Shown here piece after piece: positions 26,973-38,791 of a DNA stretch of 64,000 nt. The notes beneath the pieces were generated by a model that searched no databases, was not told the origin of the DNA, and saw only the letters and a program-made list of their open reading frames with translations. The first letter of the stretch is position 1; each line of letters opens with the position of its first letter. The stretch comes from Pyrrhoderma lamaoense (Eukaryota; Basidiomycota; Agaricomycetes; Hymenochaetales; Hymenochaetaceae), in contig NBAZ01000003.1 of the NCBI GenBank assembly GCA_002794735.1, forward strand, positions 124,001 through 188,000, written 5' to 3'. A program made the position numbers and the translations under genes.

Positions 26973-28349
26973 GTCAAGGATAATTCGTAGTAGTTCAAGG
27001 CTGAGATAGTACAACGATAAAGAAAAGGTGGTTCCGATGAATTTTAAGCAACAAAGCAAGTTAAAAAGTGTCGCAAAAACGAGTTTTCGGTAAAATTCGT
27101 AAGCGTTATCGATTATGTACCTTTATGTCACCCAGTGGAGGAGGCAACACACGTAGATACTAGCAGACCAAAGAGAACAAGAAGGAGTAGATGAGAGACC
27201 AAGAAAGAGAGTGTTCCCTTTAGGCACCCCTCGCCCATTCCGGATCCAGATCGTGTTCCGATCCAAGCATAATCCGAATTAAATTCGCTTCACCCCTCTT
27301 TAGATTTAGGATTGACATGTTAAAATCGAGACTAGATTTCAGGATAAATATATAGGCTTGAGTTTTATCGCTGTCTCAGAGAGGGGCACAATCAAAAAAC
27401 ACAAGCTTGCTAGAAAGGCAAGTGAGTATCTCAGTATCTCTCTCTTCCGAGAGTTCGAAAAACACACTTTCCGTTCGCCATCGGGAAATAATGTTCTCCA
27501 AATACTCTTTCTTGCCCCCATTTTTTGTTGCCCTTCATTTTCTCCTATCCGTTATGATTGGTTCAATCTGTCTCAGGTACTGTTGCTGTAATCTATTATT
27601 CCAATCATCGTGTATTATCGACCCTAGCTAAAGCTGCAAGAGCTCAGTTGCAAGCAATCCAGTTTCAGCACTATATCCAGTCCAAAATAAGCTTAAATAC
27701 AAATAGCTTAAATCCTTGATTCCGACACTGAAAGTCTTCCATAAAGTCGGGAGTACGAATATTGACATGATTTAGGTAATAGGCTATGTTGTGTAATTGA
27801 TCCACAGAAAAGGGATGATAGGGCAGGAATAAGAGACACGAGTACGACCGAATAAAAAAGAAAATCATTTTCGAAACACCCGATGTTCGCTCTTCTCTGC
27901 GGCCACGTTTTCTCATTGGTTAGTGGAAATGGCCTCGGACCGCGCTTATACGTTACAAGGGCACAGCCCCGAGACTGATCATCCCGAGATGACTAGCTAT
28001 CTGAGACAAACTTCATTTGGTGTGGCTTGCAAGTCTTTAATCCTCTTACCGAATAATCATACATCTCGTTTAGCAGTATAGATGTAATGAACATCTAAAA
28101 CGATGTGCTACAAATTATAAAGTGCATCAGATTATAGCGTGCATACATGCAATTTTTGACGGGAGGGGTGGAGATAGGTTGATTAATAGCATATTATAGC
28201 ATTAACAGGGTATCAAATTTATTTACGCCACGAAGCAACTCATTGCGAAGTTCATGTATCAGCAGTTGAGATATAGAATACTATATGGTATATAGTCCAC
28301 ACGGCCCCCGCCACCTAGTGTTCGTCTGTTCTAGAATCAGAAATCTAGC
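26973..28349. other. Intergenic region
   Basis: Promoter side of the monooxygenase gene and 3' side of the next minus-strand gene. No coding frame or RNA gene was supported. Confidence 0.4.
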
Positions 28350-29266
28350 TCAACTCGATTTAGGATGTCTAGTAAACAACGATGACCACCCGGAACGTCT
28401 CTCTCTCCGAGCTACTCCGCCTTCACTTCCATCATCTCCATCCTTCTCGTTCCATGCAATTCTATCTTTACAGATACAATCAGCAACGCCTCCCTGGACA
28501 CAACCACCGCCTCTACATGATCTCATCTCTTGATGTGGAATAAACGTGTACCGCGCTGATTTATCTGAATCAGCATATTTCTCACTCTGCTCGTCTTGAT
28601 ATAGAGGTGGCGCATCTCCCATCACCCCACTCTCTACCTCTTCTCTCGTAGTATCATCAATCGCTTTAGATTCGGAAGGAAGTGAACTACCAGAAGAGCC
28701 TTGTGGATGAGGAACTTCAGGTAGTAGACTTAACTGGAGAACTTCATACGTCGATAAGGATTTGATTACTCGTAGCCAGGCCATTGGGGCTATTCGTACT
28801 TTCTTCAATGATTCTTCACCCGGACAAGATGATTGGCCACCCCTGACACGTACGTTAACGCTGAATACTATTCGCGAACGATCCACACCATTTAGTTGTG
28901 GAAAAACCGAGCGCGCGTAATCTACAGCTGCCTATAACAATAGGAAACATACGTTAGTTTTTTTAGTATATACAAGAGCCTAAGAAATATACATAGAAGA
29001 AGGTAGATAAGTCAAATGCATACCTCATAATTCAGAGCAGGCTTGACGTAAACCATTTCATCCTCGTAGAAGTAAGTTAAGAATTCTGCAGATATCCTCT
29101 GACTCTCTATCGCGTCCGATTTATTCTTCCCTGAAGTAGTTTTCATCTGTTTCGATTTGGATGAAGAAAACGAAGAGGTGTGAGTTTGTGTATGATATGG
29201 GCGTCTATGCGACATTGATTTCAATGTTTGTATCTTGTAGTAGCTAGACTTCTGTGTGGATGCCAC
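28350..29266 (-). CDS. Conserved hypothetical protein, 274 aa
   Basis: Two exons, 29266-29024 and 28931-28350, joined in phase 0 with good GTATGC and TATAG splice sites, encode 274 residues. Residues about 60-150 look ordered: EFLTYFYEDEMVYVKPALNY runs into AAVDYARSVFP, then DRSRIVFSVNV and KKVRIAPMAWLRVI. That pattern of short strands and helices resembles a family of uncharacterised basidiomycete proteins as I remember them. The C-terminal 100 residues are acidic, Ser- and Gly-rich and likely disordered, with RSCRGGGCVQGG near residue 230. No signal peptide or membrane span. No function is known to me. Confidence 0.7.
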
Positions 29267-30227
29267 ACAGGTCTAGATTATCTGCTTGTTGTTCAGCTCC
29301 TCGAAATTGTTTTAGTCTGAAGCAATGTAGAGGCGCAGCTGAGATGATAAAAAGTACCCAGACCTCAAATAAGGGGCCCGTCGTTTGGGAAGGGGATGAT
29401 AAGTGGCGACAGATGATAGAGTAAGAAGCTGAGGTTTATATACTTGATCAGATTATATTCACAGCTATAAGAGTCATGGTAGCATAGCCATAATGTTCCT
29501 CCTTAAGTGAAAGCCTCGCGGGTGAAGGCTAGCTACCTTATAAATCTCGTTCTAGTTCATTGAAAAAGTAAAAGGACTAATAAACAACAACAACAATAGA
29601 AGATTCAGTTAGACAATACCTTGTGGTTTTCTTTGTTTTTCATTATCTTCAGGGTGGTGATGTTTTTGAATCGCATGTATTGTAAGTCATAGTTACAAAC
29701 ATAATTAATGCCGTAACCTGTGTTACTTATCCTGAACTTTGCGTTTCACCATCCAATAACTCTGTTTATTGAATTTCAAGTCCGATAGTAGGGGTGACTA
29801 GACTCTTTTCGGAGTCATAATCTCACTGGATGTGGCAAAGGATCCTTTCGCCTGAGTATGACTCGGATGTCCATAATCATAGGATCACGCAAGCTGTGTA
29901 ATAAGTTTGTTTATAATAATGAAGAATTGTATACATCTTGAGCTGTACATGTACATATATTCTTCTGCCTAAACGCGGTATAAGGAAACACAAAGACATT
30001 GCACAGCCTCGTCGTTTTGTATGCATTCTTGAGTTATACCAGTGCAGAAAGGCATAAAGAATAATAACTCAGATAATATAATCAATTACGTACAGTCTGA
30101 AATCTTGGCTTAGAGAGCTATTTGGCAGCGGTGGAGGATGAATAGGTTAAAGACTAGGAGAAGAAAAAAGAAGTCGATCGCAATAGAAAGATACAGTCGT
30201 ATTTTCTATTGAGGATAATTTATTACT
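29267..30227. other. Intergenic region before the tRNA
   Basis: Contains the promoter side of the minus-strand gene and a TGTACATGTACA palindrome at 29944. No gene seen. Confidence 0.45.
29944..29955. repeat. Palindrome TGTACATGTACA, copy 2
   Basis: Exact copy of the 12-bp palindrome. The context ...TGTACATATAT also contains a Pumilio-like UGUANAUA word if transcribed on the plus strand. Confidence 0.6.
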
Positions 30228-30318
30228 GGCGAAATGGCCGAGTGGTCTAAGGCGCTAGAATCAGGCTTTATAAGTAATCTAGTCCGAAAGGGCGTGGGTT
30301 CGAATCCCACTTTCGTCA
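30228..30318 (+). tRNA. tRNA-Leu(CAG) with an 11-nt intron
   Basis: Class II tRNA. The acceptor stem GGCGAAA pairs with TTTCGTC (one G-T pair) and the discriminator is A, as in leucine tRNAs. A-box GGCCGAGTGGTC and B-box GGTTCGAATCC are both present. The anticodon stem CTAGA/TCTAG encloses loop ATCAGG, an 11-nt insertion (CTTTATAAGTA) and A, so anticodon CAG is followed by an intron at the canonical position after base 37. The short variable arm CC-GAAA-GG fits class II, and the T stem is GTGGG/CCCAC. A T7 run just downstream is a Pol III terminator. It reads CUG codons as leucine. Confidence 0.92.
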
Positions 30319-30327
30319 AGTAAATCT

Positions 30328-30334
30328 TTTTTTC
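30328..30334 (+). terminator. Pol III terminator T-run
   Basis: Run of seven T beginning about 10 nt after the tRNA-Leu discriminator base. Confidence 0.7.
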
Positions 30335-30419
30335 CCCCGATTGACTCTGCATTATGAATCTTTAATATCTCCAATTCACAATGTGTGACCAGCTTCACCT
30401 CAGCTAACCACTCACAAAT

Positions 30420-32127
30420 ATGAGCTCTTCTGTGCGCAACGTATCATATATTCTGTCTCAAGATCTTGTAAAAGTCAATTTTTTGAGACTTGTCATATGT
30501 CTATCCTATAATCTCATCTAAATCTATACAGGCGTCTTCCCTCCTTCCTAGTAACAAAAATCGTTCTTTACTAGTCCACTCGCTAGCAAATTCTTTGGGG
30601 CTTCTTGATGTGACCCCTGATCCAAAAATAGAGATAGAAGCTCCATCGGACGAGATGAATCCTATTCCTAATTTCCGCGTCGTTCCTCCGCGCTATGCAA
30701 CAGCCCAAGAGCTATGCATGTATCATGATCGTGATTATATCAATTTTATTCTAGGCCCTGGATCCAGAGAGCTTCAGCCGTACACTCAATCTCAGATTCA
30801 GGAGCAAGAGTTGGACTTATTCTCAGAATATGGAGTGGAAGATGTAAGTTTTAGAGCTGTACATGTATCTGTACAGTGAACAACATAACGGATTTCTGAC
30901 TAAAAATGATATTCTCTATAACAGGACTGCCCCCCATTCCGTGGCCTTGATAAGTATGTACAGCTTGTAGCTGGAGCTACACTCACAGCAGCCGAGCTCC
31001 TCATGTCTGGAGATGCTGCTATTGCTATCTCCTGGGATGGTGGGAGGTAGATTGCCTTCTTTTTTTTCAATTCTAGTGTCATTCCTTATTTTTACAAAAA
31101 GATATCACAAAGAAATAGCACTAATGATCATATTTTTCATTAGGCATCATGCTCAGAAGTCCCGAGCTGCTGGTTTCTGCTATGTTGCTGACTGCATACT
31201 TGCTATCTTGACGCTAAAGAAAGCACCCCCTATTCCTCGGAGAGTATTAACAATCGAGAGAAAAAAAGCTCGTGTGATGTACCTTGATCTAGACCTTCAC
31301 TTCTCAGATGCTGTTTCAGAATGCTTCTATAATCCACTATCTTCCACTTCAGCCGCGAGGGTTGGTTCTAACTTATTTCCACAAGTATTAACTTTATCAA
31401 TTCATCACACTGCCCCGGGGTTCTATCCCGTCAACCAATTATCCGCTCTTCCCGGGCAGACTGGATATGGCTCAAAGTACATAGAAACAAAAATTGAAAG
31501 TGAATGTGGTTATGATCCTTTTACATTATCAATCCCACTTAGACAAGGTGCTTCATCCAAAACGTTTCGTCGAATCTGGCCTATCGTCGAATCCGTCAAA
31601 GCTGCATTTGATCCAGACTATGTTGTACTACAGTGTGGGACAGATGGTCTTGCTGGTGACCCTCATGCAGTGTGGAATTGGAGTTTAGGTCCGGAAGAGG
31701 GAAGCATGGACTGGTGTGTCTCTCAAGTACTAAATAGTTGGGGGACTAAGGTACTGATGCTTGGAGGAGGTGATTGAACTGGATACCTTTCATACCTTCC
31801 ACTTAAGCTAATTTAGTACTAGGGGGGTATAACAATACAAATACAGCTAGAACTTGGGCAATTTTGACATCAATAGCCGTAAGCTGAAATTCCTGTTTTT
31901 TTCCTTGTTTTTGGCTTATCTATACCATTTCGTAGAGACAAAAACCAATCTCCACCGATGCACAGATCCCTGATCACTCTGCATTTCCATTGTATGCTCC
32001 CTCATTCACTATGGAGGTTCTTGCTGGGAATATGCGGGACGAGAATACCGACGAATATTTACGAGAAATCGAAAAGACATATTCACATATTGTAGAGAGC
32101 ATTCAGAAGCGATTTCAGGCATTGTAG
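30420..32127 (+). CDS. Class I histone deacetylase, Hos1/HDAC8-like
   Basis: Zn-dependent removal of acetyl groups from lysines, probably nuclear. Six exons (30420-30467, 30532-30843, 30925-31046, 31144-31769, 31823-31878, 31936-32127) join without frameshift to 451 residues. The ATG start gives MSSSVRNVSYILSQDL. Catalytic parts are present: tandem His in WDGGRHHAQKSRAAGFCY, zinc ligands Asp and His in YLDLDLHFSDAV, the third zinc ligand Asp in QCGTDGLAGDPH, and the transition-state Tyr in GGGGYNNTNTARTW. One departure is that the zinc-site loop reads HFSDAV where most class I enzymes have HHGDGV; ligand residues are unchanged. A 3' coiled region (DEYLREIEKTY) ends the protein. It lies between the tRNA-Leu and the ketoacyl reductase, all plus strand. 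Confidence 0.93.
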
Positions 32128-32411
32128 ACACATACATTGTAATTCTGTAAATTATAACCTCTGCTATATTCGTAATTACTTCTTGCAGCTTACAAGATTA
32201 TGTTTTCTCTTGGGATTACCACTAGTACTAGTGCATAATTCCCGATTCCGAAGGATTTGCATACTATAATAAGCTACAAAATCCAATTTTGTACTAAACA
32301 TCCGTTGATCTGATTTTAGCTTAGCTGCACATCAATCGCGACACGAAAAACACGTAAATAAGTAGAAGAGGGACCTCAAGCTCTTTTCCTTCCGCCCGAC
32401 TGACCGTCAAT
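32128..32411. other. Short intergenic promoter region
   Basis: 284 bp between the deacetylase stop and the reductase start; holds the 3' end of one gene and the promoter of the next. No distinct element recognised. Confidence 0.4.
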
Positions 32412-34048
32412 ATGGATTACATTGACAAGTGTATGTACTACTCGCTTCTGGGAAGAATTTCAGCTCACAAGCTTTGACTGATCACTAGATATCCCGCAGA
32501 CATATCTACCAGTGTTAGTCGCACTCGGTCTCGTGACCCTGACGAAGTTCGTTCTGAAAACGGCTGGTGTGTTTCTTCAGACATTCATCCTTCCCGGAAA
32601 ATCTGTAAGCGATAGAGACTATGCTGATAGTATATATGGCTGCTTTTCTCACTTTTAAACCCTATTTTAGCTGAAAAAATACTCGCGTAAAGGAGTTGAT
32701 TCTTGGGCAGGTATGCTAGTGATTTATATTACTGGAGATGTAGATATTAATCGTAATATACCCTTTTACCTCGCTTAGTTGTTACCGGAGCAACAGACGG
32801 TATCGGGAAGGAATTTGCACTCCAGCTAGCCAAAGCAGGTTTTGGGATTGTCCTCGTTTCTCGGACGGATTCTAAGTTGAGGATAGTCGCCGAAGAAATC
32901 GGTATAATCTATATTAGCCACTAAAAAGACTCAAAGCATTGATCACCTTTTTCGTCATCAACTTAACAGAGTCGAAGACTAAGGCAAAGGCAAAGACTCT
33001 GGCCATAGACTTTTCCAATCCTACTGAGTCTGATTATGCGGCTCTCGCAAACACTTGTAATGGACTTGATATTGGCATTTTAGGTATGTACAACCTGCTT
33101 GATACTTGCTTCTTTATGTTGATGAATTGATACCTTACCTCTTCAACCCTCTAGTCAATAATGTTGGTCGTTCTCACGAACTCCCCGTTGCATTTGCAGA
33201 AACGGCAGTAGAAGAACAGCAAGCGATCATTAACATCAACATCAATGCTACTCTACGTGTCACACAAATTGTCCTTAAAAACATGATTCAACAGTGTGTA
33301 TTACTCTCCACCTTCTTCAGTCGTCTGTAACTCAGGGAACTAAATGTTTCTATCGCTTTATAGACGCCGCGGCTTGATACTGACCTTGTCCTCATTTGCT
33401 GGAGCAATCCCGTCACCGCTCCTTGCAACCTATTCAGGTTCAAAGGCTTTCCTCCAAACCTGGTCTGATGCTCTCCAGTCAGAACTCCAGTCCTCAGGAA
33501 TCGACATAGAATGTGTTAACACATACTTCGTGGTATGAGGCCTTTTATTCTACAGTCTATCTCTATTCTACTTATCATTGATCTCTCTGAATAACAACTT
33601 TGGATCATATATAGGTCTCAAACATGTCGCGTATTCGTCGTGCATCAGCCCTTATTCCCATGCCAAAGACGTATGTCTCTTCCGTCCTCAAGAAAATCGG
33701 TCTTCAATGTGGTGCACTCTGGACTGGTACGTCTTTCTCTTTTCTTTCTCAACTTTCAACCCATAACCACCTCTTTACTTTCCTAACGTTAATAGGTCGC
33801 CCATCGACTTCCACGCCGTTCTGGTCTCACTCTCTACTTGACTACCTTATCAATGTAGTCGGTTGGAAGGCTGCTTTTATCCAATACACGCTTAGTACGT
33901 CCCAGAGCTCTAGCACTTACATGATAGTTTATCTGATGAGTTCTGACATTATCTGATTTGTCCTATGTACGCAGATCTACACAAGGATATCAGAAGGCGT
34001 GCATTGCGCAAGAAAGAAAGAGAAGCAGCAGCCGCTAAAAAAGAGTAA
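32412..34048 (+). CDS. Very-long-chain 3-oxoacyl-CoA reductase (KAR, Ifa38 type)
   Basis: Second enzyme of the ER fatty acid elongase: reduces 3-ketoacyl-CoA with NADPH for C20-C26 acids and sphingolipids. Ten exons (32412-32430, 32489-32604, 32671-32710, 32779-32901, 32970-33083, 33155-33293, 33364-33532, 33615-33726, 33796-33894, 33975-34048) join cleanly into 334 residues. An N-terminal hydrophobic anchor ([13 protein letters not shown]) precedes the Rossmann motif [12 protein letters not shown], then NNVG, the catalytic Ser in LTLSSFAG and the Y-x3-K pair in TYSGSKAF. The strand [12 protein letters not shown] after the active site is typical of KAR/HSD17B12. The Lys-rich C-terminus (ending AAAAKKE) resembles an ER-retrieval tail. 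Confidence 0.94.
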
Positions 34049-34769
34049 AAGGTTTTCTTGCAGTATCATCTCATAGAGGAACTGTGTACATGTACAATGT
34101 ATATGTACCTTACACAACATTTATGTTACATGGTAGTACCCTTTCTATAATCTCAGCCCTAGCCTTTCTTATTCCCTATATCATTCATTCATAACACTTA
34201 TCAGCACGTAAAGGGCATATCTAGATGCCATGTTCCGTCATTTATAACACAGAATATCTTCTCATTGTTTCTTGTTAACTAAAATAGATGTAGTTAAGGG
34301 TGGATCATATAAGTGTCGTGAGAAAAAGGTGATGGGTTTGTTCCAAGAGATCTACATGAGATGAAGCAAAAGAAAAAGAAAAAGTATGTGCATGGGAAAA
34401 GGAAAGAGGGGATTAAATGCGTATAGACATAGAAAAATATCGTTGCATGAAACCCCACCCGGGAGTGAAGGCAAACCTAAAATTGCGTTAAGAATAAAGA
34501 CGAAAAGGTAGAAAGAAAGAATGGGTATATCTGTTTAGGAAGTGAAAGGTATAAAAAACGTCCTTTAACAAGAAGAGTAAGGCGGAGGAGACGCGATGAG
34601 TAGTAACCAGCTCCAGGGGAAAGCTCGATCATAGGAGTGTACATAAGGGAGAATATCAAAAAAATTAGAGTCACTACACGAACATAAGATAAACCCAAGA
34701 GATATCATCAGCCGAGTCAATCAGACTTTGATGAGAAAAAAGGGTGGGGGTAGGAATAAGAAATTAATA
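34049..34769. other. Shared 3' region of convergent genes
   Basis: Ketoacyl reductase and SPA2-like genes converge here. A TGTACATGTACA palindrome lies 37 bp after the reductase stop. No gene seen. Confidence 0.5.
34085..34096. repeat. Palindrome TGTACATGTACA, copy 3
   Basis: Third exact copy, in the presumed 3' UTR of the ketoacyl reductase, followed by TGTATATGTAC. Confidence 0.6.
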
Positions 34770-37700
34770 TCATAATTTCATCAAGCTTTTCATCAGGTTT
34801 GCAATAGCCAAGCTTGACTTCGCCATGACTTGTCTTGACTCCTTTGTGAGTTCTCCAGTAGAGCCCGAGTTTAGGCTCTGCATTTGATTTTGTACTTCAC
34901 TCAGTCTGTTAGCATGGTCCCCAAGTTCACGTAAAATATCATTTCCAGAGGTTGCAGAGAATGGAGGCAAGCTGTCCTTGCACACAGCAACAATACTTGA
35001 AACTATGGTGATTATTTGAGTTAGGTTCTCATTGAGTGCAGGTGGTGGTGTTGGGTTTCGAACGGATGAAAGGACATTCTGAATAGCATAGACAATAGAC
35101 TCTGACTGAGCATCGAGGTATGGCTATTAAAATAAAAAAAGTCAGTTATAGCGCTCTTGAATCTTCATCAATGATAACGAACCTTTAACTCAGCCCAAGC
35201 CTCGTCGGGACCCTCAGGTGCAGCGCTATCGTCACTAGCAGTTGCATTTGATCTCGATTGATCAAACAAAGGTGGCGGAGAACTTCCGATAGAGCTTGAA
35301 GGCGACATTGCTCTTCGCCGCGAGTTCTCGGTAAAGGACGAAGCTAGACTTGGTGGGGACATCATTGAAGACTGGTCAGGTAATTTGGTTGGAATAGGGG
35401 AGGGGGATTCATTGTATTTGCGTGAACTTGTCGATGAAGTTGAGCGTTGGTGCACAGAAGAAGATTTTATCTCTCCGATAGATCGTAATGTAGGAACGTA
35501 TCCAGACATTCCATATGATCCATTACTCGATGACATCTCAAACTGATCTTGTTCCGCCTTTGTTGCCTTACGAATAGAAATGGTTCGTCCAAGTTCTGTT
35601 ATAGTCGCAGACAGATGGCTAGCGGCTGCGTCCAAAAGACTGACAGGAGACATACCCATACTCGTGGCGTGAGTTTTGGACGCTGTGACAAGATTGCTAA
35701 GAGTTGCCTGAGCACGCTCACGTAGAGCACGGACATTTTCGAAATCGACATCGACACGGTCTTGCCTACACTCGAAAGTACGTACATCCTCGATCACTGC
35801 AGATACTGCATTGACCACTGTTCTCATTGAGTTGAGAACTTGGCTAGCTGTCGGTGAGCGACCAGCGCCAAGTAAACTATCTATAGCAGTAACGAAAGAG
35901 GTGACATGAATGTCAAGTAACCCTCCATCTGACGACATAGGTAGTTGATCTGCATCTGGTTTTGGAGCTTTGAGAAATACTTGGGACGTGGCTATATAGA
36001 TTTTCATGGATTTAGTGAGCAAATTGTATGAGAGTTGTGTTCATTAACTAGGTACCTTTGAAATTTCGTAATTCCGTCCTGGCAGTTTCGTATTTTCTTT
36101 TGTATTCCTTCAACTGCATGTTCAAATTATTGATTACAGACAGATCTGACTCCTTCGATATCATTAATTCATCGTTACGATGTTGAAGGTCAGCAAGTTC
36201 GGATAACAATCCCTCGAAATCCGACCGTAACTGCTCAACAGTCTCGGAATTAACCTAAAAGTAGGAATTAGGAATTTAAAAATGATAGATATAGATAGTG
36301 ATGTAACTGACGCTGTCTGGTAGCTCTAATCTCTCATTTTCAAGTCGCTCGCAACGAATACGCAACGCTTCCATCTGTTCCTTGTCTTCCCTTTCATGTC
36401 TTGTAGCTCTGTCTTGATCATCAAGTCTGTCCTGCCGCAACGTATTTAACTCTCTTTTGAGCTCACGAATTGTTACTTCTTGATCTTCTTCCTTCTAGTA
36501 ATGTATATCAGTAAAAACAAGAAATTGTACAGCCAACCCTATATTCAGATTACTTACCTCTCTAAGGCCCTTCAGCTCCTCCTCCAAAAGTTTAATCTTC
36601 TCCTTTTCATCACCGCTATCTTCCTTTAAGCGTCGATTCTTTTCCTCTGATTCCTCCAAAGACCGCTCAAGAGAAGAAATCCGAGTTTGCATCGTAGCAA
36701 TCTTGTACTCGTATTCGCGCCTCAAACCCTCAACATCGACATCAACTGGTCCACCAGCGCGACTAGCCCGGCCAGCATTCATAGATGTTGACGATCTTCC
36801 ACCAGGACCAGCTGAGCGGTCTGAAGCTACACTAGTTCTCCCACCAATCGACATCTTGTCAAAGTATTCCTCTCCACTACGACCCGCACCTCCAGAGCCC
36901 CAACCTTCTTCCTCTTCTTCTTCAAGTGTGCGGTCTCTAAGTCTCGCTGATAAGCCACCCAATCCGCTTAGACCACCCCCTGACCGTATATTTGACGGGT
37001 CAATTTCACCGTCATCCGTATCTGCACGCAATTCTGGACTCCTGCTACGTGCATCTGGACTCCTCGATAGGGAGATACGAGTTCCTCCCATAGCAGTACT
37101 CGAGCTCTCTCTTTCGCGCCCATATGGTACCTCGATCTCTTCTTCTGCTATCGTACTCTTATTCGGAATAATCATTTCACGTTGAGCATTGGTAGCGTTT
37201 GTTGAGTCGGAAGTTGTTGAAATCGAACCAGATGGCCGACGAGCTAGTTGGTCACGATCATCCTCCACAGATCGTCGCCCAAGAGAGATATCAAGGGATG
37301 GCTGGCGACGGTCTTCATTTCGGAACCCTTGTGCGATATCCTGGGAAGGTTTTCGACGGGAGGAATAGGAGTAGCTACTTTCACGCCCGCCATAAGCATC
37401 TTCACTGGGTCTCCTGCTATTAGTCCCATATCCACCATCCTCACTACGATTACCGTAAGCATCCTCACTAGGTCGCCTACGAAAATCTTCGCTTGGTCGA
37501 CGAGTACCTTCCAAAGGAGTCACACGGGATCCCTTGTTTGCCTGTGGGAAATCTGGTGATGGGACGTCAAGATCATCATAGTTGGAGGTAGGAGACGTCG
37601 GGTCTGGCAGAATCTACAGATAATGGCTATGTTAAAATCAAGTGCAACGATCAGACATCAAAATCAAACCTCTGGTTCTCTAAACTCCGGGTACCTGCGC

Positions 37701-38271
37701 CCGAGCTCGTGGAATACGTCCCCGCTTAGGTCTTTAAAGCGGGATTTAGGTAGCGTTGCCAGTTTTTGACGAGCCTGATTTCGTTTTGGATGGAAATCGT
37801 CTCTGACCGGAAGGAAAGGAACTAGAAACGCCGATATACTGTTTAACTTGGGTGTGGTGAACAAATTTGGAATCTCACCTTCATTATCTGTATTGTTCTT
37901 ACGGCGTAGAAGTTCATCGTAAACATCTGTAGAGAGCTCTTGGAATTGTTGTCGAGTTAGTCTTGTAAGCTTCTCTCGTGCAGAGGCTCGTGCATTAGCA
38001 GGTTCTAACGTGATTATAATTAAAAACAAAGATTGAGCCATGTCGCTTCTTGAGAGATATATGAAGAGCCAGTACCTTTTGCTAAGTGATTCTCGAGATA
38101 AATGGACATTTCATCATAGTGTATTTTAGCGACGGCCTTGGGATCAATTGGCCCAGAAGGGATTCTTGCCTTGTCTCTCAAGGGCTTATACTGGTCCGTA
38201 CGATAGTTTGATATTCCCGAGTAGGTGGTGTTCGTCGGCGACGGTACCCTCGCAGAGGGAATCCGCTTCAT
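34770..38271 (-). CDS. Spa2-like cell polarity scaffold (Spa2 homology domain protein)
   Basis: Polarisome scaffold that organises formin and MAP-kinase modules at growing tips and septa. Eight exons (38271-38076, 38004-37879, 37821-37670, 37613-36558, 36494-36312, 36254-36056, 35991-35183, 35123-34770) join with no frameshift into 1024 residues. Residues about 66-158 hold the two Spa2 homology repeats: AREKLTRLTRQQFQELSTDV and, second, ARQKLATLPKSRFKDLSGDV. Residues about 195-300 carry repeated R-R/K-P-S-E/Q-D motifs and a phosphosite-rich linker. A coiled coil spans about 430-650. A C-terminal helical region (ending LAIANLMKSLMKL) resembles the focal-adhesion-targeting-like end of GIT/Spa2 proteins. 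The ATG at 38271 is the first after an in-frame stop. Confidence 0.92.
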
Positions 38272-38791
38272 GATGGCAGTCGAGAAGATAGAGTTGCCAA
38301 CAACACCGTTAGATTGGGCGCTGTTCAACAAACACCACAGTACTTAGTGAGCACGAGAGAGCAACGCGGTCTCAGCAAGCTTGCCTCGAGGCGTGGCAGG
38401 GCCTATTATTACCTAAACCAGTCATGGTTTCTCACAGGTGACTAATGGCAAAGATCAGGCTTTTACTTAGATCATCATTTCTTGTTGTTTTGGAATAACT
38501 TAGTAACACATAAGCACTTTAGATGAATGTTATTTCTATTTCCGATCATTGGAGAGCAAGTCATAGAACTAGATCCACCTGAGTTTCGAGATGGGTTGTC
38601 TCTTTGTTCGGACTCTGATATCCTTAATTTTAATCTTATCTGAGGTTCCGTAATCGCACGTGAGAAACGTCTGCCTGTAATAGATAACCCACGTCACGTT
38701 TTCTACTTTTTGACTAGAGCCAGAATCAGGAAACGCCGTATCATTCTCGATTACCTCTTTCTCCCATTAAGTGCACCTTATAAGTAGCAAT
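38272..38791. promoter_or_regulatory. Divergent promoter region of the SPA2-like and ALY-like genes
   Basis: 520 bp between two divergent start codons. No canonical TATA box was recognised; the T-rich strand changes in the middle, as expected for back-to-back promoters. Confidence 0.5.

Noticed and set aside
36703..37559. Plus-strand frames opposite the SPA2-like gene
   Set aside because: Antisense shadows of an intact, well-supported exon.
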